Source of the DNA: Acidobacteriota bacterium | GTDB taxonomy: Bacteria; Acidobacteriota; Terriglobia; Bryobacterales; Bryobacteraceae | Reading direction: 5' to 3' | NCBI GenBank assembly: GCA_017304135.1 | Contig: JAFLBB010000019.1 | Location: 16,537-80,536 of the forward strand | DNA: 64,000 nt | Part shown: one piece after another, positions 55,378 through 64,000 of the stretch | Layout: each line of letters opens with the position of its first letter | Numbering within the stretch: position 1 is the stretch's first letter | The notes under the pieces: model-generated | The model's input: the letters and a program-made list of their open reading frames with translations, nothing else | What the model was told of the DNA's origin: nothing | Database searches by the model: none | Made by a program: the position numbers and the translations under genes

Positions 55378-55629
55378 ATGCCCTTCAATAGCCCCCCGCC
55401 CAAAGATGCCGATCAGAAGGTCGCAGATTCGCTGCGAAGACTCTATAAGATCTACGGTCGAGATCTAACTCCTTTTTTTGACGAGGTTCGTGCGCGGATT
55501 CAATCGCCTGGAGCTAGCCGACCGGTTCCGAAAGCGTGGTCAATCGATGCCGACCCCAGTGAAGCTCAAACCAGATCCCGACTACAGACCCAATCCAGAA
55601 CGGGCGATTTTCGTTCAGGGGACCATTGA
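55378..55629 (+). CDS. 83-residue ORF overlapping the ClpP-like gene in another frame
   Basis: AAAGGAG ends seven bases before the ATG (a second ATG at 55372 is too close to it), the only strong binding site in this locus. The first ~34 residues (MPFNSPPPKDADQ..., SLRRLYKIYGRDLTPFF) look like a real helix-forming protein; the rest is Ser/Arg/Gln-rich and less convincing. The codons for PFF lie on a run of seven T (55473-55479). A one-base frame change there joins this N-terminus to the ClpP-like frame, which opens at 55469. Either a short separate protein or the N-terminus of a frameshifted fusion. Confidence 0.45.
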   Translation: MPFNSPPPKDADQKVADSLRRLYKIYGRDLTPFFDEVRARIQSPGASRPVPKAWSIDADPSEAQTRSRLQTQSRTGDFRSGDH

Positions 55630-56716
55630 CCAAGCGTTAGTAGATAGGCTTACGCCCCAGATTCTTCTCCTACAAGCGCGAGGTCGAGAGCCGATAACGG
55701 TTTACATCGACAGCGGTGGCGGTAGCACCTACCACTTCGACACGCTCACTCGGCTGCTGAAGGCGTCCGACCAGGATTTCGCTCCACCTTGTAGGATCAT
55801 CACGTGTGTGACGAATTTTGCTGCGAGCGCCGCTGCTGATCTATTGGTCTGGGGGAACTATGCCGTGGCAACTCGTGGAAGTACGGTCTATTTCCACGGC
55901 GTCAGGACCAAACTTGCTAAGCCTCTGACTGCCGAGGAGGCCTCACAGTTCACCGATTCATTGCGATCGAGCAACACGCAGTACGCTATAAGCCTTGCCG
56001 AGCAGTGCAAGATCCGTTTCTTCGACCGGCTCATGCGTGCTTGGTCGAGAACCGCCGAAGGGCAGACTCAACCTCCGCAAACAAGGCACCTAGGTTGGCT
56101 GGTGGAGACGCTTCGGTCACAGACAACGCCAGGGGCCCACGCGGTGCTTGAGAGAGCTGAGAAGCGCCGGAGCCGCGCCGTCGAACTATCAGCCCGAGTC
56201 CTTCGGAACCGTGCAGTCATGCGTCGTTTCGATAAGTTGACCGCACTAGCAGATGTGGAATTTGAGGGCGCAGTTCTGAAGGAACTCATTTCGATTGAAA
56301 CCAAGGCCAACCGGCATGACAAAGACTGGAGCTTCAGCAATCTGGGCCTCAAACAGCTCCGAGATGACTTTCTGCTGATCGTTGAGTACATTGGACACCA
56401 CTCGACAGAGCCACTCAATCCCATCATTGAGATTTTCGGGGACTCCATGCTCACCGAGGATCAATGCGCTCAATTGGAGGGGATGCCACCCGAAAATAGA
56501 GAAAAGCAACGTCACACCATGCTTTTTCGTGCGCTCCTCCACCCATGGTTGTTTCTTCTCGCTCTCTGCCAAACCCTCCAAACGGGAGAGAACGAGCTGA
56601 CGGCTAAGGATGCCTTCTGGCTGGGGCTCATTGACGAGGTGATCGGAGACATTGACTACGCTCCGTTCCGGCTGTTCGTCGAGTATCAGTCTGGAACCGA
56701 GAGTGAGACCCCTTAG
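55547..56716 (+). CDS. ClpP-fold serine protease-like protein with a large insertion
   Basis: 389 residues from ATG 55547 (the frame is open from 55469, with a TTG at 55478); no good ribosome binding site. The first ~120 residues follow Clp[28 protein letters not shown] (oxyanion loop), [16 protein letters not shown] with candidate nucleophile Ser94, and GSTVYFHGV with candidate His117. The ClpP C-terminal signature reappears only at the end ([18 protein letters not shown]). About 180 extra residues, mostly helical and charged, sit between. The catalytic Asp cannot be placed. No Clp ATPase or membrane anchor is present. Codon use differs from all neighbours, suggesting transfer. Confidence 0.7.
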   Translation: MPTPVKLKPDPDYRPNPERAIFVQGTIDQALVDRLTPQILLLQARGREPITVYIDSGGGSTYHFDTLTRLLKASDQDFAPPCRIITCVTNFAASAAADLLVWGNYAVATRGSTVYFHGVRTKLAKPLTAEEASQFTDSLRSSNTQYAISLAEQCKIRFFDRLMRAWSRTAEGQTQPPQTRHLGWLVETLRSQTTPGAHAVLERAEKRRSRAVELSARVLRNRAVMRRFDKLTALADVEFEGAVLKELISIETKANRHDKDWSFSNLGLKQLRDDFLLIVEYIGHHSTEPLNPIIEIFGDSMLTEDQCAQLEGMPPENREKQRHTMLFRALLHPWLFLLALCQTLQTGENELTAKDAFWLGLIDEVIGDIDYAPFRLFVEYQSGTESETP

Positions 56717-56729
56717 AATAGTGAATCCC

Positions 56730-59173
<2,444 letters not shown>

Positions 59174-59177
<4 letters not shown>

Positions 59178-59659
59178 GGGTGAGGGCGGAACTACGCATT
59201 CTGCAGAACGAGATTGACGCGCGCGCCTCGGCTACGGTCGAGGCGCAACCGTTTTGGCCGTGCCGCAGGGGGTGTGATCATTGCTGCCGTCATTTGGCGG
59301 GGCTGCCGGTGGTGACACCGCCGGAAGAGGAGTTGCTGCGGGAGGGGATTGCGGCGCTGGATGAGGCGACGCGGGCGGGGGTGGCGGAGCGGTTCCGGGT
59401 GTTGGGCGAGAGGCCGGAGCGGCCGGTGGTGTGTCCGCTGCTGGATGAGGCGACGGGGGCGTGTCTGGTGTATGAGCAGCGGCCGGTGGCGTGCCGGACG
59501 TATGGGTTTTATGTGGAGCGGGACAGGGGTTTGTATTGCGGGACGATTGAGGGCGCGGTGGCGGCGGGAGAGTATGGGGATGTGGTGTGGGGGAACCAGG
59601 CGGGGGTGGAGGCAAAGATGGCGGGGTGGGGGCGCAGCCGAACTCTACAATTTCCTTGA
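59174..59659 (+). CDS. YkgJ-family cysteine cluster protein
   Basis: 161 residues from a GTG whose GTGA overlaps the leuS stop. The cysteine set of the YkgJ/Fe-S-oxidoreductase-like family is present: [17 protein letters not shown] near the N-terminus, then [27 protein letters not shown]. These Cys residues are predicted to bind zinc or an iron-sulfur cluster. The function is unknown. Coupling to leuS suggests it is made constitutively. Confidence 0.82.
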
Positions 59660-59684
59660 CAAATAGTTTTGTCGGTGATGAGAT
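59656..59684 (+). promoter_or_regulatory. Promoter with overlapping operator before the ArsR-type regulator gene
   Basis: TTGACA (59656-59661) is a perfect -35; a -10 at the right spacing would be TGAGAT (59679-59684), a weak match. GACAAA-TAGT-TTTGTC (59658-59673) is a perfect 6+6 inverted repeat lying on the -35 and spacer, as expected for autorepression by the winged-helix protein encoded 18 bases further on. The -35 begins inside the last codons of the YkgJ gene. Confidence 0.55.
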
Positions 59685-59690
59685 AGCGCT

Positions 59691-60320
59691 ATGTCCCTGG
59701 CGGTTCAGATTCTGCGCGACCCCGATCGGGCCGCGGCGCTGCTGCAGCCGGTCCGCATCCAGATGCTGGAGCGGTTGCGGGAGCCGGGGTCGGCGGCGAC
59801 GCTGGCGCGGGCGATGGGGCTGCCGCGGCAGCAGGTGAACTATCATTTGCGCGAGTTGGAGCGGCACGGGGCGGTGGAGTGCACGGGCGAGCGGCGGAAG
59901 GGGAACTGCATCGAGCGGCTGATGCGGGTGACGGCGTCGAGTTTTGTGATCTCGCCGGAGGCGCTGGGCGGGGCGGGGGCGGAGCCGGAGCAGGCGCGGG
60001 ACCGGTTTTCGATCGCCTACCTGGTGGCGGCGGCGGCGCGGGCGATCCGCGAGCTGGCGATTCTCACGGTGCGGGCGCGGCGCGCGGGCAAGCGGCTGGC
60101 GACGTTGACACTGGAGACGGAGATCCGCTTTCGTTCGGCGGCTGAACGCCACCTGTTCGCCGAGGAACTGGCAACGGCGCTGGCGGCGCTGACGGCGAAG
60201 TATCATGACGAGCACGCGGCGGGAGGACGGGCGTTTCGCGTACTGGCGGCCTCGTATCCGCTGATTACCAAGGCGAGTGAAGAACCGGCGGGCGCCCTGG
60301 AAAGCGCGGCGGTGAGATGA
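59691..60320 (+). CDS. ArsR-type winged-helix regulator with extra C-terminal domain
   Basis: 209 residues. The N-terminal ~75 residues are a winged helix (QPVRIQMLERLREPGSAATL, ARAMGLPRQQVNYHLRELER, HGAVECTGERRKGN). The remaining ~130 residues are mostly helical (RFSIAYLVAAAARAIRELAI, AERHLFAEELATALAALTAKYHDE), a common extension in ArsR-like repressors that are encoded with SRPBCC proteins. No metal-binding Cys box is seen, so it is probably not a metal sensor. Two SRPBCC genes follow, and an inverted repeat upstream is its likely operator. Confidence 0.82.
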   Translation: MSLAVQILRDPDRAAALLQPVRIQMLERLREPGSAATLARAMGLPRQQVNYHLRELERHGAVECTGERRKGNCIERLMRVTASSFVISPEALGGAGAEPEQARDRFSIAYLVAAAARAIRELAILTVRARRAGKRLATLTLETEIRFRSAAERHLFAEELATALAALTAKYHDEHAAGGRAFRVLAASYPLITKASEEPAGALESAAVR

Positions 60321-60332
60321 GGAGACAAACCG

Positions 60333-61124
60333 ATGAGCGATGAGACGCGCAAGCACGAGTTTGAGCTGATGCTCGACGCGCCGAGTGAGGCCGTGTGGCG
60401 GGCGATTACGACGGGCGAGGGCATCCGGCAGTGGTTTGCGCCGGTGGCCGAGATGGACGCGCGGTTGGGCGGGGAGTTCAAGCTGGGGTGGGGTCCGGGG
60501 ATGGAGGGCTCGGCGCCGCTGACGGTGTTTGAAGAGGGCGCGCGCCTTGGCTGGACGGAGGACCACGGGCCGCGGGGGCAGCGCGTTGTCGAGTTCACGA
60601 TCGAGAGCGTGGGCGGGAAGACGAAGCTGCGGTTGGTGCAGTCGGGGTTTGGAGCGGATGCGAGTTTCGATAACGAGTTTGAGTCGACCAGCGGCGGCTG
60701 GCGGACGTTTCTGGCCTGCCTGCGCTATTACGTGGAGGCGATGCGCAATGCGCCGGGGCGGCATGAGTGCCGGATGGCGATGATGCAGGTGGACGGCAGC
60801 GCGCTGTGGCAGAGGCTGACGGCGGAGATGGACCTGGCGGGGCAGGACTGGACGCCGGGGTCGCCGTACCGCGCGTTCATCCCCGATGGCGGGACGATTT
60901 CGGGCGTGGTGGTGGACTCACCGAAGCCGCGCTATGCGGTGTTGCGCTGCGATGAGCTGGGGGGGAGCCTGCTGGCGTTGTTCTGCGAGAACTATGGCGG
61001 GGCGTGCGCGTTCACCGCTTCGTGGTATCTGTATGGCGCGGGATTGGCCGAGGGGGCGCCCTTGCTGGCGGACTGGAACCGGTATTTCGATGTGTTGACG
61101 GGGGCGGAGGGAGGCGCGGCGTGA
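60333..61124 (+). CDS. SRPBCC (AHSA1-like) domain protein
   Basis: 263 residues with GAGGAG before the ATG. The first ~140 residues are a START/Bet v1-like domain of the AHSA1 type: FELMLDAPSEAVWRAITTGEGIRQWFAPVAEMDAR, GWTEDHGPRG, FTIESVGGKTKLRLVQSGF (given in pieces). The C-terminal ~110 residues (MMQVDGSALWQRLTAEMDL, YAVLRCDELGGSLLALFCE) are a second, related alpha/beta segment. These proteins bind hydrophobic ligands. Coupled to a membrane-anchored SRPBCC gene by a GTGA overlap. Confidence 0.82.
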   Translation: MSDETRKHEFELMLDAPSEAVWRAITTGEGIRQWFAPVAEMDARLGGEFKLGWGPGMEGSAPLTVFEEGARLGWTEDHGPRGQRVVEFTIESVGGKTKLRLVQSGFGADASFDNEFESTSGGWRTFLACLRYYVEAMRNAPGRHECRMAMMQVDGSALWQRLTAEMDLAGQDWTPGSPYRAFIPDGGTISGVVVDSPKPRYAVLRCDELGGSLLALFCENYGGACAFTASWYLYGAGLAEGAPLLADWNRYFDVLTGAEGGAA

Positions 61125-61633
61125 AGAAGCTCGGCAAGTGGATCGCGCTGGCGGTGGCGGGGCTGGCGACGGCGGTGATTCTGGTGACGGTGATCGGTTT
61201 TTTCCGTTCGCCGGAGGTGACGGCGAAGGCGAGCATCGAGATTGCGCGGCCGCAGGTGGAGGTGTATGACTTTCTGGTGAATCTGGAGAACCTGCCACGG
61301 TGGTCGAGCGAGGTGAAGAGTGTGCGCAAAGTTTCCGACGAGCCGCGGCGGTACGTGGTGAGCGGGAATTCGGGGGAGATGGAGACCGACATTTTGAACA
61401 CGGAGCGGCCGCGGCGGTATGTGTCGCGGATGGCGACGCCGGCGATGGGATTTTCAGGTGACTGGGAGATCACGGTGGAGCCGGAGGGGGCTGGCTGCCG
61501 GGTAAGTTCGAACGCGAAGCTGCGCATCGAGAATCCGTTCTTCCGGGGAATGGCGATGTTCATGAATGGCGATCAGGCCGAGGAGGGTACGCTCGTCGAG
61601 CTGAAGCGGCATCTTGAGGCGCAGGTGAGGTAG
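61121..61633 (+). CDS. Membrane-anchored SRPBCC (polyketide cyclase-like) protein
   Basis: 170 residues from a GTG that overlaps the previous stop (GTGA). An N-terminal membrane helix (WIALAVAGLATAVILVTVIGFF) is followed by an SRPBCC domain: ASIEIARPQVEVYDFLVNLENLPRW (in two parts), GEMETDILNTERPRRYV and WEITVEPEGAGCRVSSNAKL. It would bind a hydrophobic ligand at the outer face of the inner membrane. It is the last gene of the ArsR-SRPBCC-SRPBCC set. Confidence 0.78.
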   Translation: MKKLGKWIALAVAGLATAVILVTVIGFFRSPEVTAKASIEIARPQVEVYDFLVNLENLPRWSSEVKSVRKVSDEPRRYVVSGNSGEMETDILNTERPRRYVSRMATPAMGFSGDWEITVEPEGAGCRVSSNAKLRIENPFFRGMAMFMNGDQAEEGTLVELKRHLEAQVR

Positions 61634-62004
61634 GCCGAGGGGTCGGAATGTTCCGGTACGATTCACTGGTGTGTCCCCACACCGGGGCCACGAATCATCT
61701 GCGACAATTGGTACTCATGGGACGCTATTTGATCCCCGCCCTGCAAAATCATCGCGTTCCGGACTGTAGGGATAGGGGGATATGCGCGATCGATCTAGGA
61801 GAGATTGGAGGGGAACCCTAAGGGGTCCCTGAATTGACCAGGTACTAGATCGGCCATAGAATCAAGTCGTAGTACCAAAGCGGGGTGCAACGCCGCCCAG
61901 TGGAGGTCCGGTAGCCAGAGGCAATAGAGGAGAAGTGCCCTGAGCGTGATACCTGGACCCCGGCAGTCTGGCAGGCGGGCGCCAACCGCGGGAAGGAATG
62001 AAGT
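61634..62004 (+). other. 371-base intergenic region; structured leader candidate before the response regulator gene
   Basis: CGATCTAG (61791-61798) and CTAGATCG (61845-61852) form a perfect 8-bp outer stem; inside it AGGG-GA bulge-ACCC-TAAG-GGGT-CCCT (61809-61830) forms a second stem. Beyond this, GGTCC near 61905 could pair with GGACC near 61955. The stretch contains no convincing ORF. GGAAGGAATGAAGT just before 62005 supplies the ribosome binding site. Confidence 0.4.
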
Positions 62005-62787
62005 ATGGCTGAGGGAATTACGGGCAAGTCGCCTCTGGAAGAGGCGCTGGCAAGCATGGCCGCGGCAAGTCCAGCCCCAGCGGAACAGGCCGCTCCGGTT
62101 TCGACGGAAAAGCGGAAGGTACGGATCGGGCTTGTGGACGACCATCCGATTGTGCGGGAAGGTCTGCGCAAGCTGCTGATGTTGGAAGAAGATTTCGAGG
62201 TGGTGGGGGAAGCCGATAACGGCCGCACGGCGCTCGAACTGATCGAGGACCTCCATCCGGATGTGCTGCTGTTGGACCTGAAGATGCCCGGTATGGACGG
62301 GCTGTCGGCGCTGCAGACGTTGCAGCATGCCTCGCACCAGACGAAGATCATTGTGCTCACCGCGTCGGAAGACAAGAACGAGTGGGTGCAGGCGATGAAG
62401 CTGGGCTGTTCGGGCATTGTGATCAAGCAGACGCAGCCGGAGCTGATCGTAAAGAGCATCCGCAAGGTGAACTCAGGCGAGATCTGGCTGGACTCGCACA
62501 CGACGGCCGCTGTGATGCGGCAGTTCGCATCGCCTTCGGATAACAATGGCGGCGCGCCTGGAGCCAAGGGCCGCGAGCGTTCACCGCTGAGCGCGCGCGA
62601 GCGGGAGATTGTGGCGCTGGTGGCGCAAGGCTACAAGAACAAGGAAATGGCCGAGAAGATGTTCATTTCCGAGCAGACGGTGAAGAACCACCTGCACAAC
62701 ATTTTCGACAAGCTGGGAGTTTCCGACCGCCTGGAACTGGCCCTGTACGCGATTCACAAGGGGCTGCACCTGGGCGGAGACAAGTAA
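62005..62787 (+). CDS. NarL/LuxR-family response regulator
   Basis: 260 residues with GAAGGAA upstream of the ATG. A ~38-residue Ala/Pro-rich N-terminal tail precedes the receiver domain (RIGLVDDHPIVREGLRKLL, phosphoacceptor Asp91 in VLLLDLKMPGMDGL, then IIVLTASEDKNE and GIVIKQTQ). The usual Lys of the receiver is in VIKQ. The HTH domain has LSAREREIVALVAQGYKNKE, KMFISEQTVKNHLHNIFDKL. No kinase gene is adjacent, so it is an orphan here. Confidence 0.9.
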   Translation: MAEGITGKSPLEEALASMAAASPAPAEQAAPVSTEKRKVRIGLVDDHPIVREGLRKLLMLEEDFEVVGEADNGRTALELIEDLHPDVLLLDLKMPGMDGLSALQTLQHASHQTKIIVLTASEDKNEWVQAMKLGCSGIVIKQTQPELIVKSIRKVNSGEIWLDSHTTAAVMRQFASPSDNNGGAPGAKGRERSPLSAREREIVALVAQGYKNKEMAEKMFISEQTVKNHLHNIFDKLGVSDRLELALYAIHKGLHLGGDK

Positions 62788-62822
62788 ACACGCAGCGGCG
62801 TCCGACTTACACTGGAGCGAGC

Positions 62823-64000
62823 ATGTGGAACTTCCGCATACTCGCTCTTTTGCTTTTGGCAGGGCTGTTCGCCGGCGCGCCGCGGGCGGCGCTGGTGGAG
62901 CAGTCGGGCGACCTGGGAGCGGTGTTGCGGGCGATCACACTGCCGGGTGCCCGGTCAGAGGCGTTTCAAACGCCGGGGGCCGAGGAGATCACGCGGTGGC
63001 GCGAGGCCCTGGATGCGCTTCTGGCGGGGAACGCGGCGGGGGCGGCGGGGCTGGCTGATGCGCTGGGCTACGATGTGATCGCGTTCAGCGATACGGCGAG
63101 CGGGGCGAAATACTGGCTGTTGCGCGAGCGGGCGGCGAATGCGCGGGCGCTGGGGACGTATGTCGTGAATCCGAACGCCTGCCGGCTGCTGAGTATACAA
63201 GCGCCGCATGCCGGGGGTGACCTGAACACGCTGCCGCAGAGCGTGGCCTTCTTCCTGGGGCTGAATGCGCATTCGCTACTGATTGCCGGAGCGCACCGCT
63301 GCGCGAACACACAGGTGGCCGGATGCGGCGGGACGACGAGCGTGTGTTCGGCGGACGGCAGAGAGCAGCCGTACACGATCTCGGACCCGTCACATTTCAC
63401 GCAGACTTTTTTTCAGGCGACGCATGAACAGATCGCACGGCGGCTGCCGGGGTCGATTGCGATTTCGCTGCATGGGTTCACGTGGCAGGCGGGGGATCCG
63501 GAGGCGATTGTGTCGAACGCGACGTGCAACAACCGCGCGCCGAGCGTGGCGACGCAGGTGGCCGAGGCCTACACGCGGCGGTTTGAACAGATGGGGCTGG
63601 CGTTCACGGCGGGAAGTTGCAATGCGCCGGGCGGGCCTGCGAGGCTGTGCGCGGAGACGAACGTGCAGGGGCGGTTTTCGGCGGGGGCGGTGGATGCGTG
63701 TGCGTGTAGCGGCGGGGGGAGCACGTGTGCGGCGGGGTCGAATTGCCCGCGGACGGCGGAGTATCCGGAGCGGTTTGTGCACATCGAACAGTCGTGCGCG
63801 ATGCGGGAGGTGGGGACGTGCGGGCGGCCGGGGCGGTTCAGTTATGCCGACGGCGTGGGCGTGCTGCGGGATCTGTTTCCGTGCTGGCCGAGGATTGCGG
63901 CGGCGGTGCATGGGGCGAGCTTTGAGCGGGAGGCGCTGGCGCCGGGGGCGTTCTTCACGTTGTATGGATCGAACCTCGGGGCGGATGTGACGGTGGAGGA
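62823..64000 (+). CDS. Secreted Cys-rich protein with Solibacter-type C-terminal domain (3' end outside window)
   Basis: The frame from ATG 62823 is open to the window edge (392 codons seen). A signal peptide (MWNFRILALLLLAGLFAGAP) is followed by a domain of ~330 residues: YWLLRERAANARALGTYVVN, APHAGGDLNTLPQSVAFFLG, AGAHRCANTQ, SHFTQTFFQATHEQIARRL, SIAISLHGF. The His/Glu-containing segments resemble the zinc hydrolase fold of N-formylglutamate/gamma-polyglutamate amidohydrolases, but this is tentative. At least twelve Cys residues suggest disulphides. The last visible residues, GASFEREALAPGAFFTLYGSNLGADV, begin the APG-x-YGSNLG-type domain known from Solibacter secreted proteins. Confidence 0.6.
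   Translation, partial: MWNFRILALLLLAGLFAGAPRAALVEQSGDLGAVLRAITLPGARSEAFQTPGAEEITRWREALDALLAGNAAGAAGLADALGYDVIAFSDTASGAKYWLLRERAANARALGTYVVNPNACRLLSIQAPHAGGDLNTLPQSVAFFLGLNAHSLLIAGAHRCANTQVAGCGGTTSVCSADGREQPYTISDPSHFTQTFFQATHEQIARRLPGSIAISLHGFTWQAGDPEAIVSNATCNNRAPSVATQVAEAYTRRFEQMGLAFTAGSCNAPGGPARLCAETNVQGRFSAGAVDACACSGGGSTCAAGSNCPRTAEYPERFVHIEQSCAMREVGTCGRPGRFSYADGVGVLRDLFPCWPRIAAAVHGASFEREALAPGAFFTLYGSNLGADVTVE

Noticed and set aside
61634..62004. A c-di-GMP (GEMM) riboswitch before the response regulator
   Set aside because: GGTAGCC and GCAA-like pieces recall GEMM, but the conserved core order and the GGTAGC...GGGTTACC hairpin are not present.

Overview
The window is high-GC bacterial chromosome that reads like an acidobacterium of the Solibacter/Bryobacter group (Bryobacterales). 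I base this on an outer-membrane assembly and lipid A gene set (Gram-negative envelope), membrane-bound-dehydrogenase/HEAT/cytochrome c proteins, many Tat-signal sugar-isomerase-like and amidohydrolase-type secreted proteins, and a last gene that runs into the 'APG-F-LYGSNLG' type of C-terminal domain I associate with Solibacter-type secreted proteins. The assignment is by recognition, not by a search. No rRNA, tRNA, CRISPR array, transposase or phage gene was found.

Layout. 0-2.3 kb: tail of a CorA-like transporter, two small secreted proteins, a DinB protein. 2.4-6.1 kb (minus): bamA-skp with a good terminator. 6.4-13.1 kb: a ketoacyl synthase, an M20 peptidase (minus), then a tight plus-strand envelope operon fabZ-lpxA-lpxI-Gfo/Idh-tonB-like plus a 53-residue membrane protein. 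13.1-14.5 kb: a roughly 520-base stretch holding a possibly broken anti-sigma gene, then a FliA/WhiG-type sigma factor. 14.5-19.9 kb (minus): sppA, a sugar isomerase-like protein, and a NarL-type response regulator with its histidine kinase. 19.9-24.8 kb (minus): citrate synthase, D-aminoacylase-like amidohydrolase and an ankyrin protein in overlapping order, plus a thioredoxin-fold protein. 24.9-30.1 kb: comEC, a DUF2007-like protein, a YtxH-like protein, a P5C-type aldehyde dehydrogenase and a strong terminator.

30.2-50.6 kb is mainly catabolic, secreted or one-carbon functions: a PVC-type dehydrogenase/cytochrome lipoprotein, a CehA-like hydrolase, a large zinc metalloprotease, a ceramidase-like protein, metF and a formaldehyde dehydrogenase, a sulfatase, a GT-C-like membrane protein, enoyl-CoA hydratase, a non-canonical Nramp relative, a YaeI-like phosphoesterase, a radical SAM photolyase-like protein and a mannonate-dehydratase-like protein. 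By eye, the plus strand turns C-rich across much of this part and G-rich again near 48.5-49 kb. 50.8-55.1 kb: small regulators, NIPSNAP, a beta-lactamase-family hydrolase and a CDF transporter.

55.1-56.7 kb is the most unusual stretch: visibly lower GC and different codon choice, an inverted repeat upstream, a small ORF with the only strong ribosome binding site, a T7 run at the frame junction, and a ClpP-fold protein with a large insertion between its catalytic histidine and its C-terminal GLIDEV motif. It sits alone between a housekeeping leuS and a transporter. 56.7-64 kb: leuS-YkgJ, an ArsR-type regulator whose likely operator overlaps its own -35 box followed by two SRPBCC proteins, a structured leader before a second NarL-type regulator, and a truncated secreted protein at the window edge.
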